Shown piece after piece: positions 24,735 to 32,558 of a stretch of DNA of 35,356 bases. The translations under genes and the position numbers were made by a program. Positions within the stretch are counted from its first letter, which is position 1. Every line of letters starts with the position of its first letter. The notes beneath the pieces are model-generated. The model was not told where the DNA came from and did no database searches. It saw nothing but the letters and a program-made list of their open reading frames with translations. This DNA comes from Geobacteraceae bacterium. GTDB lineage: Bacteria; Desulfobacterota; Desulfuromonadia; Geobacterales; Geobacteraceae. Where the stretch lies: positions 1,760 through 37,115 of the forward strand of contig WSYB01000057.1 in the NCBI GenBank assembly GCA_009773645.1. The letters are read 5' to 3'.

Positions 24735-24897
24735 TTAGTTTTCATCCGGAAACGGTCTTTTTCCGCCCTGGCGGTGTCAATCTGCGGGATTGCTTGTGCG
24801 GCGTACCGATGTACGCCTCCGCGCAATCCCTTGATTTCCTTGCCAGGACAGAAAAATCCTCGTTTCCTATCTGGAAACCAATAGTTTCTCATCCGGA
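24735..24897. repeat. MITE-like long hairpin element with direct flanking repeats
   Basis: The ends carry near-identical direct copies TTAGTTTTCATCCGGA (24735-24750) and TAGTTTCTCATCCGGA (24882-24897). Inside, GAAACGGTCTTTTTCCGCC and CCTGGC pair with the matching arm ending at 24866, and the tip is a hairpin GGGATTG...GCGTACcgatGTACGC...CAATCCC (24786-24830). It lies in the predicted untranslated leader of the hydrogenase operon. The GTAC-apex core resembles the element at 32445-32550. No coding capacity was seen. Confidence 0.85.
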
Positions 24898-24915
24898 CTT
24901 TCCGGGTAGGTACTA

Positions 24916-24943
24916 ATTATAGCACGGACCGGCTTGACGGCAA
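24916..24943 (-). promoter_or_regulatory. Putative hydB operon promoter
   Basis: On the minus strand a consensus -10 TATAAT (24921-24916) lies 16 bases after TTGCCG (24943-24938). The resulting leader of about 200 bases would contain the hairpin element at 24735-24897. Confidence 0.5.
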
Positions 24944-25009
24944 GGGGGGAAGGAAGGCTGAAATCTTCAGCAGGGCTCGTGAATGGGTCGGCTTCATCAT
25001 AAAATTACA

Positions 25010-25039
25010 TTGACACATCCGTTGTTTGTTTTCTATTAT
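25010..25039 (+). promoter_or_regulatory. Putative promoter of the PEP-CTERM gene
   Basis: TTGACA (25010-25015) and TATTAT (25034-25039), 18-base spacer, about 50 bases before the start codon of the downstream gene. Confidence 0.6.
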
Positions 25040-25090
25040 GGAAATTTTAAATGAATGATAATTAAGCTTACAGGGTTGCGGGGTTAAGAG

Positions 25091-25894
25091 ATGAGGCGGC
25101 GCAGACGGACAAATAAAAATCGGTATAAAGAATTAATAATCTCCACGCTCGCTCTGTTCCTCACGGTTCTAATTTTGCTGCTGGTCAGCAAAAAGGCATC
25201 AACCGTAATAGTCAAGAATGAAAAACGGGTTCCGGTTGTTAGTGAGGAGCCTTATGATGCCAGCAGCGAGGTTTCCGGGAAGTGGTACGGGCTCTGCGGG
25301 AAGAAAAGCATACATACCGTGGATGATTTTTACCGGACGGTTCAGAGCGATGCGCGTCTTGCACTGCATTACTCCGAATTTGATTGGGCAAACGCGAGGA
25401 CGGGTAATCTGGAAAAACCGCTGGCGGCGTTCGTCTCTTTCAGGAAAGATGGAGACGGAGCGATCCTGAACCCCACAAAAAAGATTATATTACCCATGGG
25501 GGACAGATATATTACGGACGGGAAGAAATGGGTACGGACCTATTGCTGTAATGATTTTGTAGCTGACCCCCCTTCTCCCCCTACCGATCTTGAGGACAAT
25601 TCCCTGCGGGAAAGAGTTGATCCACCTGCCCGCCGGGAAGAAATTGTAGCCGGTCCCGCGCTTCAACTTTCGGCAGTCCCTGCGATCCAGGATTCGGAAA
25701 GCTCTCTGCCTAGCTCATTGGAAGCTTACCCGATCCCTCACGAAGTTCCTTCCTTGCCCAATTATTCCAACTATTCGAGCGGCCACCCCCACGATCGTAA
25801 TATCCCCACCCCCGAACCAGGCACTCTGGTTCTTTTGGGAACCGGCCTTGCCGGTCTGGGTTTGGTGCAATGGCTTCGCCGCAAGCGGAAATGA
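25091..25894 (+). CDS. PEP-CTERM sorting-domain protein
   Basis: A 267-residue exported protein. A very basic start (MRRRRRTNKNRYK) is followed by a hydrophobic segment (LIISTLALFLTVLILLLVSK). The middle has FRKDGDGAILNPTKKIILPM and WVRTYCCNDF, a pattern I associate with PEP-CTERM proteins of this lineage. The C-terminus PEPGTLVLLGTGLAGLGLVQ plus WLRRKRK is a full PEP-CTERM tripartite signal: PEP motif, transmembrane helix, basic tail. In characterised systems exosortase cuts or processes such signals and the protein goes to the extracellular matrix. No exosortase gene is in the window. The stretch before the PEP motif is rich in Pro, Ser, Tyr and His. Confidence 0.88.
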   Translation: MRRRRRTNKNRYKELIISTLALFLTVLILLLVSKKASTVIVKNEKRVPVVSEEPYDASSEVSGKWYGLCGKKSIHTVDDFYRTVQSDARLALHYSEFDWANARTGNLEKPLAAFVSFRKDGDGAILNPTKKIILPMGDRYITDGKKWVRTYCCNDFVADPPSPPTDLEDNSLRERVDPPARREEIVAGPALQLSAVPAIQDSESSLPSSLEAYPIPHEVPSLPNYSNYSSGHPHDRNIPTPEPGTLVLLGTGLAGLGLVQWLRRKRK

Positions 25895-25938
25895 TATTTC
25901 CCGTCCAGTAAAGACCGGCATGGGACAGAGGAGAGGGT

Positions 25939-26613
25939 ATGATGAATCGATTGGTTTTCACCCGGTCAGTTGTTTTGGCGTGTATTCTGCTTTTATCCGT
26001 TACCGTCGAGAGGGCGCTTTCCGCCCCGGAAAAGCCGGTAAAAGAGGTTAGCAAGCCTGAGCAGGAAGAGCCGGTGCCCGGCGACTGTCTTACCGACGAC
26101 GAAGCCGAACTTGCCCGGCTGGTCAACAAGTTGCGAAATGACAACGGGCTTCCCGCTATCCGGGTCACCGGGTCGCTCTACAAGGTAGCAAAGTGGCATG
26201 TCATAGACCTTGTGACTGCTCCCCATAAGGATAAGACTGACGGCAGAGGCCTACCCTGCGATCTCCACAGATGGTCGGAAAAGGGTGAAGGGCGGGGGGG
26301 GTGGAAACCGGTCTGTTATACGGCCGACCATAAATATGCCAAAGCCATGTGGGATAAACCGAGGGAAATTACCGATTACATGGGAGACGGCTACGAAATC
26401 GTATACTGGACTTCTGCCCCGCTTTCCCCTTCAATGGTCATAAGTTTCTGGGAAAATCGAAAATTTGAGAAGGATTTGATTCTCGAGCATAATGCCTGGA
26501 AGAACAGCAAGTGGAACGTTATGGGAGTCGGCATATATGGAAACTATGCCGCCGTATGGTTTGGCGGCAAGCCTGATCATGAAGGTGTAGTCGGCAGATG
26601 TGAAAAACATTGA
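25939..26613 (+). CDS. Secreted CAP (SCP/PR1)-like protein
   Basis: A 224-residue protein with a signal peptide (residues 1-30, VVLACILLLSVTVERALSA). The rest resembles the CAP fold: LARLVNKLRNDNGLPAIRV, then VAKWHVIDLV, and the C-terminal NSKWNVMGVGIYGNYAAVWF. Four cysteines after the signal peptide could form disulfides. CAP proteins are secreted, and their enzymatic activity is mostly unknown. GAGGAGAGGGT precedes ATG 25939. It lies 44 bases after the PEP-CTERM gene and is followed by a strong terminator, so the pair is likely one unit. Confidence 0.75.
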   Translation: MMNRLVFTRSVVLACILLLSVTVERALSAPEKPVKEVSKPEQEEPVPGDCLTDDEAELARLVNKLRNDNGLPAIRVTGSLYKVAKWHVIDLVTAPHKDKTDGRGLPCDLHRWSEKGEGRGGWKPVCYTADHKYAKAMWDKPREITDYMGDGYEIVYWTSAPLSPSMVISFWENRKFEKDLILEHNAWKNSKWNVMGVGIYGNYAAVWFGGKPDHEGVVGRCEKH

Positions 26614-26704
26614 TTGACCATCGGCCCCACGGCCTTTAAAAACGCTTCCACAATTCACGGACACGTTGCCGGAAGCCACGTCACTTCTGTGAGCAGAAAA
26701 ACAT

Positions 26705-26737
26705 AAAGGCCACATCTAGTTTGAGATGCGGCCTTTT
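26705..26737 (+). terminator. Rho-independent terminator after the CAP gene
   Basis: AAAGGCCaCATCT, loop AGTTTG, AGATGcGGCCTTTT, ending in a short T run. It follows the CAP-domain gene by about 90 bases and would separate it from the opposing tRNA gene. Confidence 0.85.
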
Positions 26738-26797
26738 CCTATAAGAAAACCGGATACTTTTATTTCAGGTGATGAATGCTCCCGTTTCAGTTGGATT

Positions 26798-26874
26798 TGG
26801 CGGGCGGCATGGGATTCGAACCCACGACCCCAGGCTTCGGAGGCCTGTACTCTATCCATCTGAGCTAACCGCCC
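26798..26874 (-). tRNA. tRNA-Arg (anticodon CCG)
   Basis: A complete 77-base cloverleaf on the minus strand: acceptor GGGCGGT/GCCGCCC, D-arm GCTC...GAGT, anticodon stem CAGGC/GCCTG around the loop CTCCGAA (anticodon CCG), T-arm GTGGG TTCGAAT CCCAT, discriminator G and an encoded CCA. It reads arginine CGG codons. No integrase or attachment site is seen beside it. Confidence 0.97.
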
Positions 26875-26883
26875 GCGCCTTTA

Positions 26884-26912
26884 TATCTACTATATTTTTG
26901 TTATTTACTCAA
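26884..26912 (-). promoter_or_regulatory. Putative tRNA-Arg promoter
   Basis: On the minus strand TTGAGT (26912-26907) and TAGATA (26889-26884) are 17 bases apart, about 10 bases before the mature tRNA 5' end. Consensus match only. Confidence 0.5.
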
Positions 26913-27027
26913 GGTCTAATATTTAACTGACGATTATCATAATCTGGTGAAGTGCAACAGATGGCGGAATACTGTTATTTCCCGGCCGATTCTGCTAATA
27001 TAAATCAACATTCAACGGAGATCGCAT

Positions 27028-27876
27028 ATGAAGAGACTGTTACCCCTTGTTTTCCTGCTGACATTCTGCATTTCCCCCGTAACACGGGCTTTTGCCGCCA
27101 ATTATGAGATAAAGAAGGTTGCCGATTCAGTCTATGCCGCCATCGCCCTTCCCGCCGGGAAGGTCGCCAGTAACGCCATGATCATCGTTGCCAGCGACCA
27201 CGTTATTCTTGCCGGCGCCCATTTTGTGCCTGATGGGATTCTTGAGCTGATTGCGGGGATAGCTAAAATTACCCCTCATCCGTTACGGCACGTGATTCTC
27301 ACCCATCACCACCGGGGATACAATTACATTGATTTCGATTTCCCGACCGATGTGGATATCATCGCCTCCTGGCAGACCTGGCAGGCCTTGAAGAGCGAAT
27401 ACCGGGAGTTTAAAAATCCTGTTACTTTTTTCGACCGGGGACTCACCATACAGAGGGGGAAGCAGACGATTGTCTTAAGCAACACCGGACCGGGGCATAG
27501 TGACGGGGATGTTATTGTTTACCTGCCAGATGAGGAGGTGCTCTTTACCTCCGACCTTGTTTTCAATAACGAGGTCGGTTTTATGGGTGACGGTCATATG
27601 TGGGAGTGGGTGATGAATCTGGAGATGCTGGAGAACATCGGCGCCATTACCGTCATCCCGGGAGTGGGGCAGGTAACCGACATAGATGGAATAATGCGGT
27701 TTCACATCTTTATCAAAGATTTTCTTACTGAAGTGTTGCAGCATCAGGAGAGGGGTGCAAGCATCGCCCAGACCAAAAAGGAATTCAAGCTTCCCCAGTA
27801 CCAGCACCTGCCCGGATACAAAAATTATATCGATGGCAACATTGAGCGTGCCTATGGTGAGTTAAAGGGAAGGTAG
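27028..27876 (+). CDS. Secreted metallo-beta-lactamase-fold protein with degenerate metal site
   Basis: A 282-residue protein with a signal peptide (residues 1-24). The MBL fold is clear from SNAMIIVASDHVILAGAHF, the segment LRHVILTHHHRGYN, GPGHSDGDVIVYLPDEEVLFTSDLVF and VIPGVGQV. The HxHxDH motif reads HHHRGY, so the first two histidines remain but Asp and the last His are lost. The His in GHSDGD and the Asp in TSDLVF are kept, but the last ligand His, normally in VIPGHG, is Val. With three ligands missing, normal two-zinc hydrolysis is unlikely; a structural, binding or single-metal role is possible. ACGGAGATCGC precedes the ATG. Confidence 0.85.
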   Translation: MKRLLPLVFLLTFCISPVTRAFAANYEIKKVADSVYAAIALPAGKVASNAMIIVASDHVILAGAHFVPDGILELIAGIAKITPHPLRHVILTHHHRGYNYIDFDFPTDVDIIASWQTWQALKSEYREFKNPVTFFDRGLTIQRGKQTIVLSNTGPGHSDGDVIVYLPDEEVLFTSDLVFNNEVGFMGDGHMWEWVMNLEMLENIGAITVIPGVGQVTDIDGIMRFHIFIKDFLTEVLQHQERGASIAQTKKEFKLPQYQHLPGYKNYIDGNIERAYGELKGR

Positions 27877-27920
27877 AGTCCCTCTTAAAGCGGATGCTTC
27901 TTTGGGATGGCCGTGCACGC

Positions 27921-28607
27921 CTACCTTGTCAGAGAACCGTAAATGGGGACCGTGATCTCAGGTTTAGTTGGGTTGTCGGTCGTCAAGGAGAGATAGCCGC
28001 TCAGGAAACGGTCCTCGGCACGGGGTGTGACGGAAACGAGGATTGTGGCCGATTCCCCCTGCTTTATGAGGCTTTTGTCCGTTTTAACGACAACCTGAGG
28101 CATGGGCGATTTAATCGAGGTCAGCTTCAGCGGCTTGATTCCCCTGTTTTCCACCGTCAGTGTCACCGTTTTGCCGGTCTCGACCTTGATCTGCCCGAGA
28201 TTCAGCTGTTTCGGGGTTATTTGAATCTCGCTGGCGACCGTCCCCTTCAGGGTAAGTGTATATGTGGGGGCTTTGGGGTCATTGGTATCCAGGGAGATGG
28301 TTTTGGTGATGCTGCCGGTGAAATTGGCGGAATTGAACGAGGTTTTTATTTCCCCCGTTTTCCCCGGCTGGATAATGGGCGATGATGCGTTTGCCGCGGT
28401 ACAGCCGCATGAGGGCCTGACGCGCAGGATTTGGAGCGGCGCGTCGCCGTTATTTTTTATGTTGAACGTATGGTCAACCTTTGTCCCTTCCGTTATGGAG
28501 CCGAAGTTGAAGGTTGACTGTTCAACGACTATTTCCGGGGCCGCAATGGCAAGCGTTGCCCCGAAAACGGAAAATGCAAGGGTTAATAGGACAGGAATGC
28601 GTTTCAT
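27921..28607 (-). CDS. DUF1573 protein, exported, immunoglobulin-like repeats
   Basis: A 228-residue protein with a signal peptide (residues 1-22, LLTLAFSVFGATLAIA). Two beta-sandwich repeats follow. The first is typical of DUF1573: FNFGSITEGTKVDHTFNIKN, then VRPSCGCTAA and LDTNDPKAPTYTLTLKG. The second starts near residue 128 with ITPKQLNLGQIKVETG and has VPIYGS at its end. The function is unknown; such domains are thought to bind partner proteins. A CGGAGCGCACC ribosome-binding site precedes ATG 28607. It converges on the MBL gene. Confidence 0.88.
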   Translation of the reverse strand: MKRIPVLLTLAFSVFGATLAIAAPEIVVEQSTFNFGSITEGTKVDHTFNIKNNGDAPLQILRVRPSCGCTAANASSPIIQPGKTGEIKTSFNSANFTGSITKTISLDTNDPKAPTYTLTLKGTVASEIQITPKQLNLGQIKVETGKTVTLTVENRGIKPLKLTSIKSPMPQVVVKTDKSLIKQGESATILVSVTPRAEDRFLSGYLSLTTDNPTKPEITVPIYGSLTR

Positions 28608-28741
28608 GGTGCGCTCCGTATATGAAGACTGTCGGGTGCCAATAGATATGTGGCCGAGTATAACATAAAGACAGGTTTTGAGCTATAATGATTTGACACT
28701 CTTCCCCCTTTCTGTTATAGAAAAAACGGGGAAACACAAGC

Positions 28742-29317
28742 TTGAAGCGGATTTACGAAAAAAACAGAAGTGTAGAACTGCGTCTGTTGTACACGGGGAA
28801 GCGGATCGCTGCCGAGGTGGGGAGACTGGCCCATGAAATTTCCTCTGATTATGCGGGCCGGGAACTGCTGCTGGTCGTTGTTTTGAAGGGAGCGTTCATT
28901 TTTGCCGCCGACCTCGCCCGGCGGATAAGACTTCCTCTGACGGTGGATTTTGTAAAACTTGCCAGCTACAACGGCATGGAGAGCACCGGTAAGGTAGTGA
29001 TAACGAAAGATATAGAAACAGCAGCCGCGGGAAAACATGTACTCGTTGTTGAAGACATTGTTGATACCGGGCTTTCTCTTGCTTTTTTACTGGAGAGTCT
29101 GCGGAGCAGGGGACCCAAGAGCCTGAAAGTGTGCACGCTGATCGACAAGCGAGAGCGGCGTCGGGTGGATGTGTCGGCGGATTATGTGGGGATTGTCTGT
29201 GACCGCGGTTTTCTTGTTGGCTACGGCCTGGATTTGGACGAAAGCAGGAGAGAGCTGCCGGCAATATATGAAGTTGTAAATTCCCCAAGCGGAGGTCTGA
29301 ATGATAGTCCGATGTGA
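28742..29317 (+). CDS. hpt: Hypoxanthine phosphoribosyltransferase
   Basis: A 191-residue purine-salvage enzyme that makes IMP or GMP from base and PRPP. The PRPP-binding motif VLVVEDIVDTGLSLAFLL is near residue 101, VVVLKGAFIFAADLARRI near residue 43 and the loop residues VKLASYNGMESTG near residue 70. The C-terminal YVGIVCDRGFLVGYGLDLDE is typical. The start is TTG 28742 with GGGGAAAC upstream; no nearby ATG exists in this frame. It overlaps the next gene by 17 bases, so the two are co-translated. Confidence 0.93.
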   Translation: MKRIYEKNRSVELRLLYTGKRIAAEVGRLAHEISSDYAGRELLLVVVLKGAFIFAADLARRIRLPLTVDFVKLASYNGMESTGKVVITKDIETAAAGKHVLVVEDIVDTGLSLAFLLESLRSRGPKSLKVCTLIDKRERRRVDVSADYVGIVCDRGFLVGYGLDLDESRRELPAIYEVVNSPSGGLNDSPM

Positions 29318-30584
29318 CCAGTGCAGCACCAAATTCAGGCTTGATGATTCAAAGGTCAGGGATAACGGGGTTAAGGTCCGTTGTTCCAAGTGCCGGCATA
29401 TTTTTATCGTGTATAAAGAGGTTCCCCATGAGGAATCCGAGTTCGATGCGATTTTGGGCGGGCTAGGTTCTTCCCTGTCCGAAAAGCGTGATGATCAGGG
29501 TGGAGAAATGCCTTTTCCCCTAAGTAAAGAAGGGGATGAGGGGCCATCTTCGGAGGATGTCTCAGGAGAAGCACAGAAAGAGAACGATATATCTGCAGCG
29601 ACTGGAGAAGAGCCTTCAGTAGAAAGGGAATTTGCTGAGGATACCTTTGCCGGCAAGGAACAACCGGCGGCTTTCGAAGCGGGCTTTGATTCGGGGGGTG
29701 AGACTTTCCGGGAGGGGTCTTCTCCTGCGCCGTTTTTCTCTGATCTGCAGACGGAGACCGAAACAGAAAGGGAGGAAGCCCCGCTCTTTACTAACGGCGC
29801 CGTTTCAGAGCAAAGGGAAGAAGATATCCCCGATGCCGGACCGGCGTTCTCTTCCGCAGGCCCCTTTGAGATTCCTTCAACACCGGAAGCTGACGCAATA
29901 AATGGAGCCTCAACCGTATCTACGGAAGAGCCGGGGGGTGGCGTTGCGGCAACCTTCACCGATGCCCAGGCTGCCGGGACGGAAACCGTTGACGAGGAAT
30001 TGCCCCCCCTTTCAATTTCAGCACGGCGCAAAGGCAGTTCTCTCTTCCCTGTAGTAGTAACTGCAATTTCCGTTCTGTTTATCATTGCCCTTGCTGGAAC
30101 CGGCTTCTATTTTCTTAACGAAGGGCCTGCGGCCATCAACAAGATCGGTCTGGGTTTTCTGGCCAGGTGGGTTGGGCTGGAGGCGGCTTCAGAGGCTGGG
30201 GGTATCGGGGTAAGGAACCTTGTCGGTACGTTTTTGACAAATAAAGAGGCAGGGGAAATCTTTATCATAAATGGTGAGGCGGTCAATAATTTCAGGAAGC
30301 CGCGAGCTTCGATCCAGATAAAAGCCACCTTGTTCGGTGCAAAGGGGGAGTCCGTCCTGCAAAAAACCGCCTACTGCGGCAATGCATTATCTAAAGAACA
30401 GTTGGCTACTCTGCCTATGGTAAAAATAGAGGCGGCCATGAATAACCAGTTTGGAGATTCCCTTTCCAACCTTGGAGTGCAGCCCGACAAGGGGATTCCA
30501 TTCGTGATTGTTTTCGCCAAGGTGCCGAAGGATGCGGTAGAGTTCGGGGTGGAGGTTGCTGGATCAACTGTTGCCGGCCCGTAG
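29301..30584 (+). CDS. MJ0042-type zinc-ribbon and DUF3426 membrane protein
   Basis: A 427-residue protein in three parts. Residues 1-40 form a zinc ribbon with two CxxC pairs (MIVRCDQCSTKF and VRCSKCRHIF). Residues about 45-245 are long, acidic and low in complexity, rich in Glu, Ser, Gly and Pro, and probably disordered. A single membrane helix (FPVVVTAISVLFIIALAGTG) follows, and residues about 285-427 are a DUF3426 domain likely outside the membrane (FIINGEAVNNFRKPRASIQI, PFVIVFAKVPKDAVEFGVEV). GCGGAGGTCTG precedes the ATG inside hpt. The function is unknown. A strong terminator follows. Confidence 0.9.
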   Translation: MIVRCDQCSTKFRLDDSKVRDNGVKVRCSKCRHIFIVYKEVPHEESEFDAILGGLGSSLSEKRDDQGGEMPFPLSKEGDEGPSSEDVSGEAQKENDISAATGEEPSVEREFAEDTFAGKEQPAAFEAGFDSGGETFREGSSPAPFFSDLQTETETEREEAPLFTNGAVSEQREEDIPDAGPAFSSAGPFEIPSTPEADAINGASTVSTEEPGGGVAATFTDAQAAGTETVDEELPPLSISARRKGSSLFPVVVTAISVLFIIALAGTGFYFLNEGPAAINKIGLGFLARWVGLEAASEAGGIGVRNLVGTFLTNKEAGEIFIINGEAVNNFRKPRASIQIKATLFGAKGESVLQKTAYCGNALSKEQLATLPMVKIEAAMNNQFGDSLSNLGVQPDKGIPFVIVFAKVPKDAVEFGVEVAGSTVAGP

Positions 30585-30607
30585 AGAGGATCGCTTTCCC
30601 GCCAGCA

Positions 30608-30648
30608 AAAAAGAAAGGCCGGCATTATTATGCCGGCCTTTCTTTTTT
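30608..30648. terminator. Bidirectional rho-independent terminator
   Basis: AAAGAAAGGCCGGCAT, a short loop, then ATGCCGGCCTTTCTTTTTT, with an A run on one side and a T run on the other. It sits between the DUF3426 gene (plus) and the ferredoxin gene (minus) and can serve both. Confidence 0.93.
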
Positions 30649-30662
30649 CCCTTTTAACAGGA

Positions 30663-30833
30663 CTAGGCTGCTGCAATAGCGTTCACGGGGCAGGTATCTA
30701 CACATGCGCCGCAATCAATGCAGGTATCAGTGTCGATTTTTCTTTTTTCCCCTACTTCACTGATGGCATTCACGGGACAGGAATCGTCACATGCGCCGCA
30801 GTTGATGCACTCATCGGAAATAACGTGGGCCAA
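30663..30833 (-). CDS. 2[4Fe-4S] ferredoxin
   Basis: A 56-residue clostridial-type ferredoxin with two cluster motifs, ECINCGACDDSCPVNAIS and TCIDCGACVDTCPVNAI, typical for low-potential electron transfer. The start is TTG 30833 (giving MAHVISDEC), placed 8 bases after a perfect AAAGGAGGTG ribosome-binding site. An upstream GTG lies too close to that site, and any longer start would have to read through it. A plausible electron partner for the AOR and other ferredoxin-dependent enzymes, though it is not in their operons. Confidence 0.94.
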   Translation of the reverse strand: MAHVISDECINCGACDDSCPVNAISEVGEKRKIDTDTCIDCGACVDTCPVNAIAAA

Positions 30834-30955
30834 GGTTTTCACCTCCTTTTTTTGAGTTAGATAAGGTGTTTGATTCTTGGACGTTAGCATACGCAACTGA
30901 AAAAGTCCAGCATAAAGGTTCAACTGCACAAATGTTAACAAATGCACAAAACATC

Positions 30956-30984
30956 TTGAATTGATACCAACTCTGCTGTAATAT
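30956..30984 (+). promoter_or_regulatory. Putative ackA promoter
   Basis: TTGAAT (30956-30961) and TAATAT (30979-30984), 17-base spacer, leaving a leader of about 110 AT-rich bases before the ackA ribosome-binding site. Confidence 0.45.
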
Positions 30985-31101
30985 AAAAAACAGTTTTATT
31001 TGTGATAAAGTTTCGATGAACATTTTTAACATGACGGAAAAAATAGTCGTTTAATCCGGTTCTTTTGCTCGACAAGCTTTTTATTAATCAGGAGGAAATT
31101 A

Positions 31102-32367
31102 ATGGATATTCTAGCCCTCAACTGCGGCAGCTCATCGGTCAAATATCAGTTGTTCGATTGGGATAAAAAAGAGGTTATTGCAAAGGGGATGGTGGAGAGG
31201 GTCATCATCGGCGATTCCTTCATTATCCACGAGGTGCCGGGACGCGAAACCTACCGGGAAGAGTCGGATTGCCCGGACCATCAGGTGGCGATCAATCTCA
31301 TCACCAAGACCCTGACCGACCCGGTCCACGGTGTGCTCAAGGACATCAATCAGATCTCTGCCGTTGGCCACAGGGTTGTGCACGGCGGAGAAAAGTTTAC
31401 CCGTTCGGTCCTGATCGACGAGCAGGTGTTGGACGCCGTAAAGGAAGTGCAACATCTGGCGCCACTTCACAACCCGCCGAACATCGCAGGTATTGAGGCT
31501 GCCCAGGCGTTGCTCCCCAATGTTCCGCAGGTGGCCATCTTCGATACCGCCTTCCACCAGACCATGCCCGAACATGCGTATCTTTATCCTCTGCCGTACG
31601 ATTGGTATGAAAAATACGGAGTGCGCCGCTATGGTTTTCACGGCACTTCCCACCTCTATGTTTCGAAAAGGGCGGCGGCCTTGCTCGGAAAGCCTCCCAG
31701 GGAGTGCAGTATAATCACCATGCATATCGGCAACGGCGTGTCGCATTGTGCTATCAAAAACGGTGTTTCGGTAGATACCAGCATGGGGCTTACCCCGCTG
31801 GAAGGTGCAGTGATGGGGACCCGGTGCGGAGACATAGACCCTGCAATCCCCGCTTTCATGATGCAGAAAGAGAACCTTTCAGCCAAGGAGATTGACAGCA
31901 TCCTCAACAAAAAGAGCGGGGTGTTGGGGCTCACCGGCCGTTTCACCGATCGTCGTGACGTGATAGAACATGCCGCCAACGGCGACAAGCTGTGCAAGCT
32001 CGCCCTTGATATCGAGGCATACCGCTTGAGAAAGTATATCGGCTCCTATATGGCCGCCGTGGGCAGACTTGATGCTGTAGTCTTTACCGCAGGAGTAGGG
32101 GAGATGGGGTGGCCGATCCGGGAGAAGACCGTCGAGGGGCTGGAGCATCTGGGGATCATCCTGGACCGGGATAGGAACAAGGGGGCCATGACCAGGAAAC
32201 GGGAAAGCCTCATCACTACGGACGATTCGCCGGTAAAGGTCTATGTTATCCCCACCGACGAGGAACTGGTCTTTACTGAGGATGTGGCGGCTATCCTGGC
32301 GGGGACCTATACCGATCACATGCAGTTCGAGTATTCGTTCGCACGCCCTGAGTTTGAACGCAAGTGA
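31102..32367 (+). CDS. ackA: Acetate kinase
   Basis: A 421-residue enzyme that interconverts acetate + ATP and acetyl phosphate + ADP. The N-terminal signature LALNCGSSSVKYQLFDW is at residues 4-20, and VGHRVVHGGEKF, FHGTSHLYVS, HIGNGVSHCAIKNG, DTSMGLTPLEGAVMGTRCGD and FTAGVGEMGWPIRE follow as expected. AGGAGGAAATTA precedes the ATG. Its partner pta lies downstream on the other strand, converging on it. In Geobacter-type metabolism this pair links acetate to acetyl-CoA. The stop codon is inside the first of three GTGAAAA copies (32364-32384). Confidence 0.97.
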   Translation: MDILALNCGSSSVKYQLFDWDKKEVIAKGMVERVIIGDSFIIHEVPGRETYREESDCPDHQVAINLITKTLTDPVHGVLKDINQISAVGHRVVHGGEKFTRSVLIDEQVLDAVKEVQHLAPLHNPPNIAGIEAAQALLPNVPQVAIFDTAFHQTMPEHAYLYPLPYDWYEKYGVRRYGFHGTSHLYVSKRAAALLGKPPRECSIITMHIGNGVSHCAIKNGVSVDTSMGLTPLEGAVMGTRCGDIDPAIPAFMMQKENLSAKEIDSILNKKSGVLGLTGRFTDRRDVIEHAANGDKLCKLALDIEAYRLRKYIGSYMAAVGRLDAVVFTAGVGEMGWPIREKTVEGLEHLGIILDRDRNKGAMTRKRESLITTDDSPVKVYVIPTDEELVFTEDVAAILAGTYTDHMQFEYSFARPEFERK

Positions 32368-32379
32368 AAAGTGAAAAGT

Positions 32380-32416
32380 GAAAAGGCCGGCGGGAATTTC
32401 CCGTCGGCCTTTTTGT
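32380..32416 (+). terminator. Rho-independent terminator of ackA
   Basis: AAAAGGCCGGCGGG, loop AATT, TCCCGTCGGCCTTTTT with one G-T pair in the stem. It is 13 bases after the ackA stop and overlaps the GTGAAAA triplet. Confidence 0.9.
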
Positions 32417-32444
32417 TTATCAGGGATGCATTATCAACGGCACA

Positions 32445-32550
32445 GTAAAAAGCTCCAGCTGCAAGGCGCGCAAATCCTGAGGAGTGAGGCGTACATCAGT
32501 ACGCCGCAATGACGAAGGATGCAGCGCAACGCCGCAGATGGACTTTTTAC
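32445..32550. repeat. 106-bp imperfect palindrome with GGCGTACatcaGTACGCC tip
   Basis: The outer arms GTAAAAAG and CTTTTTAC, inner matches GCAAGGCG/CGCAACGCC and ATCCT/AGGAT, and a perfect tip GGCGTACatcaGTACGCC (32488-32505) make one long hairpin between the ackA terminator and the end of pta. It shares the GTAC tip with the element at 24735-24897. Confidence 0.88.
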
Positions 32551-32558
32551 GAAGCCGT

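Noticed and set aside
24735-24897. Riboswitch in the hydB leader
   Set aside because: The fold is one long imperfect hairpin with flanking direct repeats, like a dispersed repeat, and no known aptamer core was recognised.
26798-26874. tRNA-Arg as an integration site of a genomic island
   Set aside because: No integrase, no duplicated tRNA 3' end within the window, and neighbours look resident.
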